This document shows, in pieces, positions 1-6,826 of a stretch of 9,563 bases of DNA. Every line of letters starts with the position of its first letter. Positions within the stretch are counted from its first letter, which is position 1. The translations under genes were made by a program, and so were the position numbers. This DNA is from an uncultured Rhodospirillales bacterium. Its GTDB lineage: Bacteria > Pseudomonadota > Alphaproteobacteria > Acetobacterales > Acetobacteraceae. Under the pieces are notes generated by a model. The model saw only the letters and a program-made list of their open reading frames with translations, made no database searches and was not told the origin of the DNA. The stretch covers positions 1-9,563 of the forward strand of contig CAIYPH010000105.1 in assembly GCA_903928045.1 (NCBI GenBank), read 5' to 3'.

Positions 1-368
1 TCGCCAAGGCAGAGAATGTCGATCCTACGACCGACGACTACGCAGCGCGCGACCGACAGCGTGGTGGTATAGCGGGCATCTACGATAGGAACAAACAGAT
101 CATCAATCCTGCGATGGTGGTGAGTTGGCTGTTTGGCTTGGTCCTGGTGCTAACGCCTGGTATTGTCGACTGGTTCAGCCTGTGGCCTTGGATTAAATTG
201 GCTGGCGTTCTCGGCATGAGTGCGTTTCACGGGAAACTGGTCGTATGGCGGCGCGATTTTATGGAAGACCGCAATCGCCATCCTCATCGCTACTACAGGA
301 TAGCTAACGAAGTTCCTACTTTGCTGATGTTTGTTATCGTCATCATGGTTATCGTCAGGCCGTTCTGA
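1..368 (+). CDS. hemJ: Protoporphyrinogen IX oxidase HemJ, 3' part (5' end outside window)
   Basis: HemJ is the membrane-bound, oxygen-independent type of protoporphyrinogen IX oxidase, acting at the penultimate step of haem synthesis. The frame is open from base 3 (first full codon) to a TGA at 366-368, giving 121 visible residues; the start lies upstream of the window. Family hallmarks are the block INPAMVVSWLFGLVL at the start of a transmembrane helix, a second hydrophobic segment containing WIKLAGVLGMSAFHGKL, the charged loop WRRDFMEDRN, and the C-terminal block YYRIANEVPTLLM followed by a last hydrophobic helix ending in RPF. The loop before INPAM (DPTTDDYAARDRQRGG) looks longer and more polar than I expect for the family. 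The stop overlaps the start of the next gene by one base, suggesting translational coupling. In many alphaproteobacteria hemJ stands next to rho and mnmE; here it is followed by an acetyltransferase. The family call is firm. Confidence 0.9.
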   Translation, partial: AKAENVDPTTDDYAARDRQRGGIAGIYDRNKQIINPAMVVSWLFGLVLVLTPGIVDWFSLWPWIKLAGVLGMSAFHGKLVVWRRDFMEDRNRHPHRYYRIANEVPTLLMFVIVIMVIVRPF

Positions 369-823
369 TGTCATACATCATTTGCTTGCCCGATGGCTAT
401 GTGATCAATGACGATCCTCAGCGGCTTGATGTCGTGGCAATCCACGAGTTCCTCAGCACTGAAAGCTACTGGGCCCGCGGCCGCGATCACGCGACGGTCG
501 AGCAGGCACTCGCTCATTCGCTTTGCTTCGGACTTTACGGACCCAGTGGCGATCAAGCTGGTTTCGCCAGGCTGGTGACCGATCGAACCACGGCGGCACA
601 TCTCTGCGATGTTTACGTGCTGATTGCTCACCGGGGCCGCGGTCTTGGCAAGGCTCTCATGGCTGCTGTGCTAGGGCATCCCGATGTTCAGACGATCTCG
701 AGATGGTCCCTAAGCACCCAGGATGCGCATGGTTTGTATGCTGGTTTTGGATTTGGTCCTCACCCGGACCTGCATACGCAGATGTGGCGTACACGGCGGC
801 CTGCTGGCGAGGGTAAGCTCTGA
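368..823 (+). CDS. GNAT-family N-acetyltransferase
   Basis: This is a 151-residue single-domain protein of the GCN5-related acetyltransferase fold, which moves an acetyl group from acetyl-CoA to an amine; the substrate cannot be read from the sequence. The acetyl-CoA pyrophosphate loop is RGRGLGKALM near residues 90-99, preceded by the beta-strand DVYVLIAHRG. A later HGLYAGFGF segment matches the usual C-terminal motif. The N-terminal part has STESYWARGRD and the mid part GFARLVTD, both typical of a small subfamily of bacterial acetyltransferases of unknown substrate. The ATG at 368 shares its A with the hemJ stop (TGATG), and only a weak AGG lies upstream, so translation is probably coupled to hemJ. 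It converges on parB. Base composition resembles hemJ rather than the GC-richer genes on the right. Confidence 0.85.
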   Translation: MSYIICLPDGYVINDDPQRLDVVAIHEFLSTESYWARGRDHATVEQALAHSLCFGLYGPSGDQAGFARLVTDRTTAAHLCDVYVLIAHRGRGLGKALMAAVLGHPDVQTISRWSLSTQDAHGLYAGFGFGPHPDLHTQMWRTRRPAGEGKL

Positions 824-1007
824 TCAGCATGATGGCGGGCTCGACCGCCTGCGTCTCTGGATACTATGGAGATGCTATTTAGGCTCTGGAAGATCCTATA
901 ATCGTTTCGTATATCCGTTTTATTGGCCCGCACGACTAGGGCACGGCGTATCGGTGGCAGGCATCTGCAAATTCTGTGGTCACGCACTCTGAAAACGCGC
1001 CGTAACG
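824..1007. other. Convergent intergenic spacer between the GNAT gene and parB
   Basis: The 184 bp between the two convergent stop codons hold no ORF longer than about 20 codons starting inside it and no tRNA-like fold. A short inverted repeat, GGCGG (834-838) with CCGCC (846-850), lies just after the acetyltransferase stop, but no T-tract follows, so it is at best a weak terminator. A perfect sigma70-like -10 hexamer, TATAAT, sits at 897-902 on the + strand, but I see no acceptable -35 about 17 bp upstream. On the parB side I found no convincing hairpin with a T-run. The spacer is moderately A/T-rich relative to the rest of the window. Confidence 0.5.
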
Positions 1008-1871
1008 TCAATCACGGCTGAGCAGAGCGATCAGTCCGTCGAGCTGATCAAGGGTTCGATAGCGGATACGGACCGTACCGCCACCACCTTCGAACGTGAT
1101 ATCGACCTTGAGACCCAGCCGCTCAGTGAGTGTGCGCTCGAGTGCGACCGTATCGCGATCGCGTGCGCGCGCTTGTCTCTCTGGCCCGGATCCACTGCGG
1201 CGCGCGGCGAGCGCTTCAGTCTGCCGTACGTTCAGGCCACGGGAAATGACCGACAAGGCGGCGATTGCAGGATCTGGGTGAGACAATAGGGCACGCGCGT
1301 GGCCGGCAGAGAGTGCTCCCTTATGCACAGCGGCCTGAACCGCGGGGGGCAGGTTCAGTAGGCGCAGCGTATTAGCAACATGGCTGCGGGACTTGCCCAC
1401 GGCTGTGCCAAGGGCGTCCTGGGTAAGGCCGAATTCGTCGATCAGCCGGCGGTAACCCTCGGCTTCTTCGAGTGCATTGAGGTCCTGCCGTTGCAGATTC
1501 TCCACCAATGCCGCGGCCATTGCTTCCGCCTCCGACAATGGGCGTAGGAGCACCGGTATTTCATGCAAACCCGCCCGCTGGGCCGCGCGCCAACGACGCT
1601 CGCCGGCGATAATCTGATAATGGCCAGCTTTGTCAGGATGTGGACGCGCGAGGATAGGCTGCAGAACGCCACGTGCCTGGATGGATTCCGTCAACTCTTG
1701 TAGTGCGGTCTCGTCCATAACACCACGTGGCTGGTAAGGACTTGGTTCGAACAGGTCGATCGCCACGACGGTTGTACTCGCTCCCGTGGGAACGCTTGAA
1801 GGGCTGGCGACGTCACCGAGCAACGCGGCAAGGCCGCGGCCGAGGCGTGGGCTGGCTTCCTTGGCACACAT
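1008..1871 (-). CDS. parB: Chromosome partitioning protein ParB
   Basis: ParB is the CTP-dependent clamp that loads on parS sites and, with ParA, segregates the origin region; it also loads SMC. From the ATG at 1871 it is 287 residues. Visible parts in order: the N-terminal ParA-activating segment RLGRGLAAL (9-17); the start of the ParB/Srx domain with PYQPR (45-49); the CTP-binding GERRWRAA (90-97); ENLQRQDLN (114-122); a helix-turn-helix over about 130-160 (LTQDALGTAVGKSRSHVANTLRLL); and the C-terminal dimerisation domain with GGGGTVRIRYRTLDQLDGL. The ATG overlaps the parA stop as TGATG, with GGGAAG nine bases upstream. A TTG codon immediately before it (1872-1874) would give 288 residues and is possible but less likely. 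It is the last gene of the operon. Two parS sites lie 1.4 kb upstream inside rsmG and at its start. All key motifs look intact. Confidence 0.96.
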   Translation of the reverse strand: MCAKEASPRLGRGLAALLGDVASPSSVPTGASTTVVAIDLFEPSPYQPRGVMDETALQELTESIQARGVLQPILARPHPDKAGHYQIIAGERRWRAAQRAGLHEIPVLLRPLSEAEAMAAALVENLQRQDLNALEEAEGYRRLIDEFGLTQDALGTAVGKSRSHVANTLRLLNLPPAVQAAVHKGALSAGHARALLSHPDPAIAALSVISRGLNVRQTEALAARRSGSGPERQARARDRDTVALERTLTERLGLKVDITFEGGGGTVRIRYRTLDQLDGLIALLSRD

Positions 1872-2698
1872 CAAACAATACTTCCCGTAGAGCGTTCCCG
1901 CCGCAGGACTTCCTGTGCGAGCCGAACATAGGCCTGCGCTCCGGGGGAGCGGAAGTCGTATAGGATCACGGGTTTCCCATGGCTGGGGGCTTCTGACACA
2001 CGGATATTTCGCGGAATGACGGTCTCGAACACACGGTCACCAAAGAATCCGCGCGCGTCGGCGGCAACGAGGTCCGACAAGTTGTTCCTCCGATCGAACA
2101 TCGTCAGCACGATGCCAAGCAGCCGCAATCCGGGGTTCAGTCCGCGCTTGACGAGATCGATTGTACGGGTGAGCTGTGTCAGGCCCTCAAGTGCGAAGAA
2201 TTCGCACTGCAACGGGACCAACACTGCGTCCGCTGCGGCAAGACCGTTCAGGGTGAGCAGTCCGAGGCTCGGGGGGCAATCGATAAGGACGATTCCATAG
2301 GCGATTGGCCCCTCGAATGCGCGGTCGAGCGCCGCACGCAGGTGGAATTCACGCCGTTCCTCAGAGACGAGTTCGATTTCGGCCCCGGCAAGATCTGGGT
2401 CCGCCGGGATAATCGAGAGACCGGGAACCGCCGTTTTGCGGGGGAGATCGGTGGCCGTGGGCTCGAGTAACAAGGCGTAGGTGCCATGGGAGCGGTCCCC
2501 ACGACCAATGCCAAGACCAGTGGAGGCATTCCCTTGTGGATCGAGATCGATCAGCAGAACCTGCTGTCCCGCTGCAGCGAGCGCAGTCGCCAGGTTGATG
2601 GTAGTCGTTGTCTTGCCTACCCCTCCCTTCTGGTTGGCGACGGCGATGATCAGGGGCCGCTTGCGCTTGCCGCGTTCGGTCTGGTCAGGAGCCTGCAC
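1871..2698 (-). CDS. parA: Chromosome partitioning ATPase ParA (Soj type)
   Basis: ParA is a Walker-type ATPase that binds DNA non-specifically as an ATP dimer and is released by ParB, moving ParB-parS complexes. The protein has 275 residues. It shows the deviant Walker A KGGVGKTT (24-31) with the signature lysine at 24, switch I DLDPQGNAST (51-60), Walker B VLIDCPP (137-143), and the chromosomal-ParA block IPRNIRVSEAPSHGKP (228-243). No extra N-terminal DNA-binding domain is present, so it is the short chromosomal type rather than the plasmid P1 type. The start is GTG at 2698, fourteen bases inside the end of rsmG; no other usable start lies nearby upstream, and the next conserved block (IIAVANQKGG) begins soon after. 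The basic stretch KRKR just before the ATPase core is typical for the family. The stop overlaps the parB start by one base. Confidence 0.96.
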   Translation of the reverse strand: MQAPDQTERGKRKRPLIIAVANQKGGVGKTTTTINLATALAAAGQQVLLIDLDPQGNASTGLGIGRGDRSHGTYALLLEPTATDLPRKTAVPGLSIIPADPDLAGAEIELVSEERREFHLRAALDRAFEGPIAYGIVLIDCPPSLGLLTLNGLAAADAVLVPLQCEFFALEGLTQLTRTIDLVKRGLNPGLRLLGIVLTMFDRRNNLSDLVAADARGFFGDRVFETVIPRNIRVSEAPSHGKPVILYDFRSPGAQAYVRLAQEVLRRERSTGSIV

Positions 2699-3293
2699 GG
2701 CGGATCTCTCTGATGCGAAGGATGGTTGACTCAGTGTCGATGGCGCTTGGTATGCGTTCGATCTGCATGTGCCAATGTAGGGCCGCCGCGGTCAATTCGT
2801 CGTCCACGCCGCGTCCCTTCGGAAATACACATATACCGTCTGGGGCGACGAATGGGCTCGCGAGTTCTAGCAGGCGATCGAGCGGGGCGAGGGCTCGCGC
2901 GGTGACCACAGGCGCGCGCTCAAGGCGCAGTGTCTCGATCCGAGCGCAATGCACTCCAGCATCAGCATGTGTCGCGCGGATCGCTTCGCGCAGAAATGCT
3001 GCCTTGCGCTGGTCGGACTCGACCAGCTCAAATCGCCAACCCGTCGCAATCGCCAGCACGATGCCCGGAAACCCTCCCCCGGACCCCAGGTCGATGGCCC
3101 GCCCGGCAGTTGGGGGTAGCGCAGCGATCAGTGCCAGGGAGTCGATGATGTGGCGATCCCAAATATTCGCTTCATCGTGACGCGAGACCAGATTGATGGT
3201 GCGGTTCCAGTGTGACAGCAGAGCGCTGAACGTGCGCAGGCGGATCTCTGTTTCACGTGAAACACGCAAATCTGACGAAATGTGTTGTTTCAC
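2685..3293 (-). CDS. rsmG: 16S rRNA (guanine(527)-N(7))-methyltransferase RsmG (GidB)
   Basis: RsmG uses S-adenosylmethionine to methylate N7 of G527 in the 530 loop of 16S rRNA; loss in other bacteria gives low-level streptomycin resistance. It has 202 residues, the usual length. Seen in order: VSRET (11-15), [10 protein letters not shown] (29-38), WDRHIIDSL (45-53), the SAM-binding loop [17 protein letters not shown] (66-82), [12 protein letters not shown] (92-103), [15 protein letters not shown] (131-145) and FPKG (157-160). The start is GTG at 3293, which forms a 4-base GTGA overlap with the mnmG stop; a GGAG lies 13 bases before it, so initiation probably relies on coupling. The VSRET codons are a perfect parS site, and the start codon itself sits in a second parS. 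The 3' end overlaps parA by 14 bases. Confidence 0.95.
   Translation of the reverse strand: MKQHISSDLRVSRETEIRLRTFSALLSHWNRTINLVSRHDEANIWDRHIIDSLALIAALPPTAGRAIDLGSGGGFPGIVLAIATGWRFELVESDQRKAAFLREAIRATHADAGVHCARIETLRLERAPVVTARALAPLDRLLELASPFVAPDGICVFPKGRGVDDELTAAALHWHMQIERIPSAIDTESTILRIREIRRAGS
3249..3264. promoter_or_regulatory. parS centromere site 1 (perfect 16-mer)
   Basis: The bases read TGTTTCACGTGAAACA, a perfect palindrome identical to the parS consensus bound by ParB in most bacteria. It lies within rsmG and supplies the codons for VSRET (residues 11-15), so the site is under both DNA-binding and coding constraint. Its centre is 37 bp from that of the second site. ParB loading here would spread over the gid-par operon. 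Confidence 0.95.
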
Positions 3294-3301
3294 GTGAAAC
3301 T
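3286..3301. promoter_or_regulatory. parS centromere site 2 (15 of 16), over the mnmG/rsmG junction
   Basis: The bases read TGTTTCACGTGAAACT, which differs from the consensus only at the last position. The inner 14 bases (GTTTCACGTGAAAC) are a perfect palindrome. Read on the - strand, its central GTGA is both the rsmG start (GTG, 3293-3291) and the mnmG stop (TGA, 3292-3290). The site therefore straddles a translational junction and probably contributes to the nucleation zone with site 1. Confidence 0.93.
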
Positions 3302-5164
3302 ATCAGCTCCGGTCGAGTGACGCCGGGTATGTCCCATCAGGATAGTCAAAGCCGCGGGCGTCATGCCTTGAATCCGGGCCGCCGCACCGATCGACGTAGG
3401 CTGAATCAACATTAGCTTCTCCCGCAATTCGGACGAGAGGCTCCCTATCGCAGAGAAATCCAAACCAGGGTCCAAACCCAGCCCCTCCTGCCGGCGAAAA
3501 GCGGCGATGTCGATCTCCTGACGCTTAAGATACCCGGCATACAGCGCGTCGCTCTCAAGAATTGCCCGCAGGCGAGACGGAATCTCGGTTAGCCACGGAG
3601 CAACCGCGGCGATCAACGCCTCATCGAACTCCGGAAGTGCCAAGACATCGAATACCGAGCGTGCCCGGCCATCCGCCCGAACGCTAATGCCTATTCGCCG
3701 CAGTTGTTCAGGTGAAAACCCGGAGTTGGCACATCGCTCGCGCGCAACATTGAGAACAGCACAATCAGCACGGTGCCTGTCAGTGCGCTGAGCTCCCACG
3801 CAACCCCAGGCCTCACCGATAGACGTGAGGCGAATATCCGCATTGTCCGCCCGCAGGCTGAGCCGGTATTCCGCACGAGAGGTGAACATCCGGTATGGTT
3901 CAGACACCCCCTGCGTGGTGAGGTCATCAATCAGCACGCCAATGTATGCTTGCGACCGATCTAGGGAAACAGCATCAAGACCGCCACACCGCCGTGCCGC
4001 ATTGATGCCCGCCATGACGCCCTGGGCCGCCGCTTCTTCATACCCCGTGGTCCCATTTATCTGCCCCGCAAGAAACAAACCCGGGAGCCCCTTCAATTCA
4101 AGCCCGATGCTCAGAGCCCGCGGGTCAACATAGTCGTATTCGATCGCGTATCCCGGCCGGATCATCCGCACATGCTCGAGGCCTGGCATGGTTTCCAGCA
4201 GAAGTTGCTGAACCTCACTCGGCAGGCTGGTGGAAATTCCATTCGGATAGATCGTGTCGTCATCCAGCCCCTCGGGCTCGAGGAAAACCTGGTGCCGCTC
4301 TCGCTCGGCAAATCGCACCACCTTGTCCTCGATCGACGGACAGTAGCGTGGCCCGCGACCCGCAATCTGCCCGCCATAGACCGCCGAACGCTCAAGATTC
4401 GCACGAATAACGGCATGAGTTGCGGGGGTCGTTGACGTCACACCACATGCGATCTGACGTGTCGTAATCGCCTCGGTCAACAAACTGAATGGCTCCGGCA
4501 CCTTGTCGCCCCAGTCCTGATCGAGTCCTGACCAGTCGATACTCCGCGCGTCCAGCCGCGGTGGGGTCCCGGTCTTCAGCCGGCCCAACGGCAAGCCCAA
4601 GGCCTCCAGCCGCAGCGCCAACCGAACCGAAGGCGCCTCACCGGCCCGGCCCGCTTCGGTGCGCTCGTGGCCTATGTGGATTACTCCGCGTAGGAAGGTG
4701 CCGGCCGTCAATACCGCAGCCCCGCAGGCCAACCGCCGCCCATCGCGGCCAATCACCGCTGTGAGGCGCCCCTCGCGATTCAATTCGAGATCCTCGACGG
4801 CATCTTCGATGATCGTCAGCCCCGTCTGCGCTGCCAGCAGGTCCTGCATCGCTTGGCGATACAATTTCCGGTCCGCCTGAGCGCGCGGGCCGCGCACCGC
4901 CGGGCCTTTGCTGCGATTGAGCATCTTGAAATGGATACCGGCCCGATCAGCGGCAATACCCATCAATCCATCGAGCGCGTCGATCTCGCGCACCAGATGC
5001 CCCTTGCCGATGCCGCCAATGGCTGGATTACAGGACATCTCGCCAATTGAGGCACGCCGATGTGTTACGAGCGCCGTGCGTGCACCCATGCGTGCCGCCG
5101 CCGCCGCCGCCTCGCACCCCGCGTGGCCGCCGCCGATCACCACCACATCGAAACTCATGTCCAT
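3290..5164 (-). CDS. mnmG: tRNA uridine-5-carboxymethylaminomethyl modification enzyme MnmG (GidA)
   Basis: MnmG is the FAD- and NADH-using partner of MnmE. Together they install the (carboxymethyl)aminomethyl group on C5 of U34 in tRNAs reading two-fold-degenerate codons. At 624 residues it has full family length. The Rossmann FAD motif is [14 protein letters not shown] (7-20). The first redox cysteine is in EMSCNP (C45) and the second in [15 protein letters not shown] (C275), which is also the GidA signature 1. [12 protein letters not shown] (91-102) and the second signature [17 protein letters not shown] (366-382) are intact. The C-terminal helical domain that contacts MnmE ends with [12 protein letters not shown]. 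The ATG at 5164 lies 21 bases after the mnmE stop, with GGAGG at 5178-5182 on the - strand; an internal ATG two codons later is an alternative. Its last codons and stop lie within parS site 2. Confidence 0.97.
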   Translation of the reverse strand: MDMSFDVVVIGGGHAGCEAAAAAARMGARTALVTHRRASIGEMSCNPAIGGIGKGHLVREIDALDGLMGIAADRAGIHFKMLNRSKGPAVRGPRAQADRKLYRQAMQDLLAAQTGLTIIEDAVEDLELNREGRLTAVIGRDGRRLACGAAVLTAGTFLRGVIHIGHERTEAGRAGEAPSVRLALRLEALGLPLGRLKTGTPPRLDARSIDWSGLDQDWGDKVPEPFSLLTEAITTRQIACGVTSTTPATHAVIRANLERSAVYGGQIAGRGPRYCPSIEDKVVRFAERERHQVFLEPEGLDDDTIYPNGISTSLPSEVQQLLLETMPGLEHVRMIRPGYAIEYDYVDPRALSIGLELKGLPGLFLAGQINGTTGYEEAAAQGVMAGINAARRCGGLDAVSLDRSQAYIGVLIDDLTTQGVSEPYRMFTSRAEYRLSLRADNADIRLTSIGEAWGCVGAQRTDRHRADCAVLNVARERCANSGFSPEQLRRIGISVRADGRARSVFDVLALPEFDEALIAAVAPWLTEIPSRLRAILESDALYAGYLKRQEIDIAAFRRQEGLGLDPGLDFSAIGSLSSELREKLMLIQPTSIGAAARIQGMTPAALTILMGHTRRHSTGADSFT

Positions 5165-5185
5165 GCCGTACTCGTCGCCTCCGCC

Positions 5186-6469
5186 TTACTTGCCGATGCA
5201 AAACTGGCGGAACACCGAATCAAGCACGTCCTCGACATGTACCACGCCGGTCAGCCGCCCGAGGGCCTGCATCGCCATCCGCAAATCCTCACCACGCAAT
5301 TCAGCAACACCCGCCCGCAATCCACGCTCGATAGACTCCAGCGCCTCCCCGACCGCAGCCCGATGCCGCGCCCGAGTCAACGTCGGTGGTCCCGAGGCAT
5401 TCGCCAATCGCTTTGCCTCCGCCGCGAGCGCCGTACGCAGCGCAGCGATTCCGGCGCCAGTCAGCGCGCTGACCACCAGGTCGCCGGTCTCGGTATAGGA
5501 TAGCACATCCCCCTTGCTGAGCACATGAATGAACGGCACCTCGGGCGTCTCAAGCGCCCCGCCCTCATCGACGCGAATGACAAAGTCAGCCTCCCGCGCC
5601 CTCGTCCGCGCCCGACGAATTCCCTCGGCTTCGACCGGATCAGCGCCGTCGCGCAGCCCCGCGGTATCAAGCAGCGTCACCGGCACGCCACCCAGAACTA
5701 CCCGCGCCTCGATCACATCACGGGTTGTCCCCGGCTGCGGCGAGACAATGGCAACCTCGCGCCCGGCAAGCACGTTCATCAGGGTCGACTTGCCGACGTT
5801 GGGCGGCCCAACGATGGCAAACACCAACCCATCCCGCAGCCGCTCGCCGCGGGCGCCGTCATCGAGATGCGCCCGCATATCATCTGCGAGGCCAGCAAGC
5901 TCAGCCACAACGGCTTCCTCAACGCTGGCCGGAATATCCTCGTCAGGGAAGTCGATCATGGCCTCCTGGCGCGCAAGCTGGGCCAAAAGCCGCGCCGACC
6001 AGCCGCGATAGACATCGCCCAAAGCCCCGCCCATCTGCCGCAGCGCCTGCGCGCGTTGCTCCGCGGTCTCTGCAGCGATGAGGTCGGCGATCGCCTCGGC
6101 TTCCAGCAGGTCAATGCGCCCGTTGAGGAAGGCCCGCTCGGTAAACTCGCCAGGCTCTGCAGGCCGCGCGCCGGCGGCAACCAGCGCCGCAGCCACGCCA
6201 TCAATCACCGCGGGGCCGGCATGGAGATGCAGTTCCGCGCTGTCTTCGCCGGTATAGCTCGCCGGGCCGGGAAACCACAGGGTGAGCGCCTGATCGAGCA
6301 CGTCGCCCTCGCCGTTGCGGAGGGGTCGCAGCGCCGCCATCCGCGGCGGCGGCAAGGTGCCACACACCGCGATCATCACCCCTCGTGCGGTGGGGCCCGT
6401 CAGCCGCATTACCGCGATTGCGGCTCGCCCGGCGCCGCTCGCGAGCGCAAAAATTGTGTCAGTATTCAA
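5186..6469 (-). CDS. mnmE: tRNA modification GTPase MnmE (TrmE)
   Basis: MnmE is a dimerising GTPase that binds a folate one-carbon donor and acts with MnmG on tRNA U34. It has 427 residues, slightly short against about 450 in E. coli. Seen in order: the N-terminal folate-binding domain (TDTIFALASGAGRAAIAVMRLTGP region, then SYTGEDSAELHLHAGP and PGEFTERAFLNGRIDLLEAEAIADLI); the helical domain; an inserted G domain with G1 GPPNVGKST (221-229), G2 PGTTRD (246-251), G3 DTAGLR (268-273), a degenerate G4 LSKGD (317-321) in place of NKxD, and G5 SAL (334-336); and the C-terminal CIGK (424-427) whose cysteine is conserved in the family. The start is TTG at 6469. It is the only usable start, because an in-frame stop (the ferredoxin TGA) lies five codons upstream and the conserved TDTIFAL follows at once. 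The gap to the ferredoxin gene is 12 bases, with only a weak ribosome site. Confidence 0.96.
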   Translation of the reverse strand: MNTDTIFALASGAGRAAIAVMRLTGPTARGVMIAVCGTLPPPRMAALRPLRNGEGDVLDQALTLWFPGPASYTGEDSAELHLHAGPAVIDGVAAALVAAGARPAEPGEFTERAFLNGRIDLLEAEAIADLIAAETAEQRAQALRQMGGALGDVYRGWSARLLAQLARQEAMIDFPDEDIPASVEEAVVAELAGLADDMRAHLDDGARGERLRDGLVFAIVGPPNVGKSTLMNVLAGREVAIVSPQPGTTRDVIEARVVLGGVPVTLLDTAGLRDGADPVEAEGIRRARTRAREADFVIRVDEGGALETPEVPFIHVLSKGDVLSYTETGDLVVSALTGAGIAALRTALAAEAKRLANASGPPTLTRARHRAAVGEALESIERGLRAGVAELRGEDLRMAMQALGRLTGVVHVEDVLDSVFRQFCIGK

Positions 6470-6481
6470 TGAGTTACCATA

Positions 6482-6826
6482 TCATCCGGCTGGCAGCATC
6501 AGATCCGCTACCCGCTGCCCATCCCGCACATGGCGCTCGAGAATAAGATCGACATCGGAATTAGATTCGATCTTATACCAAACCCCCTCTGGATAAATCA
6601 CCAGGCACGGCCCAAGCTCGCACCGATCAAGGCACCCCGCAAGGTTCACACGAACCCGCGGCAACCCCATCTCCTTCGCCCGCGCCTTCATATAGTCGCG
6701 CAGCTTCTCCGAGCCCGCCGCCGCGCAGGATCCGCGCTTATGCCCATCCGGCCGGAGGTTGCAGCACACGAAGAGGTGCGCATCATAATAAAGGCGACCC
6801 TCGCCCGCGCTCTCGTCATCCGCCAT
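6482..6826 (-). CDS. Thioredoxin-like (2Fe-2S) ferredoxin
   Basis: This is a 114-residue soluble protein of the thioredoxin-fold 2Fe-2S ferredoxin family (COG3411-like, related to Shethna-type proteins). Such proteins carry electrons; the partner is unknown. Cysteines are at 21, 22, 34, 65, 69 and 74, in [26 protein letters not shown] and then [10 protein letters not shown]. By family pattern C22, C34, C65 and C69 are the likely cluster ligands (inference). The ATG at 6826 is preceded by a good ribosome site (AAAGGGGA within 6831-6838, - strand). The frame stays open further upstream, but without family-like residues, so the longer 209-residue reading is unlikely. It is the first gene of the operon leading into mnmE, 12 bases away. 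This linkage suggests co-expression with tRNA modification but does not prove a shared function. Confidence 0.88.
   Translation of the reverse strand: MADDESAGEGRLYYDAHLFVCCNLRPDGHKRGSCAAAGSEKLRDYMKARAKEMGLPRVRVNLAGCLDRCELGPCLVIYPEGVWYKIESNSDVDLILERHVRDGQRVADLMLPAG

Noticed and set aside
834..850. Possible rho-independent terminator after the acetyltransferase gene
   Set aside because: It has only a five-base stem and no T-tract, which is insufficient to call a terminator.
1671..1735. CACGTG cores in parB considered as further parS sites
   Set aside because: The flanks do not match TGTTTCACGTGAAACA beyond the central hexamer, so ParB binding is not supported.
2713..3180. 155-residue ORF on the + strand opposite rsmG
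   Set aside because: It is rich in Arg, Ser and Ala and lies antisense to a complete RsmG; no start signal is seen.
4675..4683. DnaA-box-like TGTGGATTA, 8 of 9 to the consensus
   Set aside because: It is a single site inside mnmG coding sequence with no cluster of further boxes or A/T-rich unwinding region; chance is enough.
5525..6472. 315-residue ORF on the + strand opposite mnmE
   Set aside because: It mirrors MnmE, which has all GTPase motifs in the other strand; the composition is that of a shadow frame.
6588..6596. Second DnaA-box-like sequence TCTGGATAA
   Set aside because: It has one mismatch, is isolated, and lies in the ferredoxin coding region far from the other; there is no origin structure.
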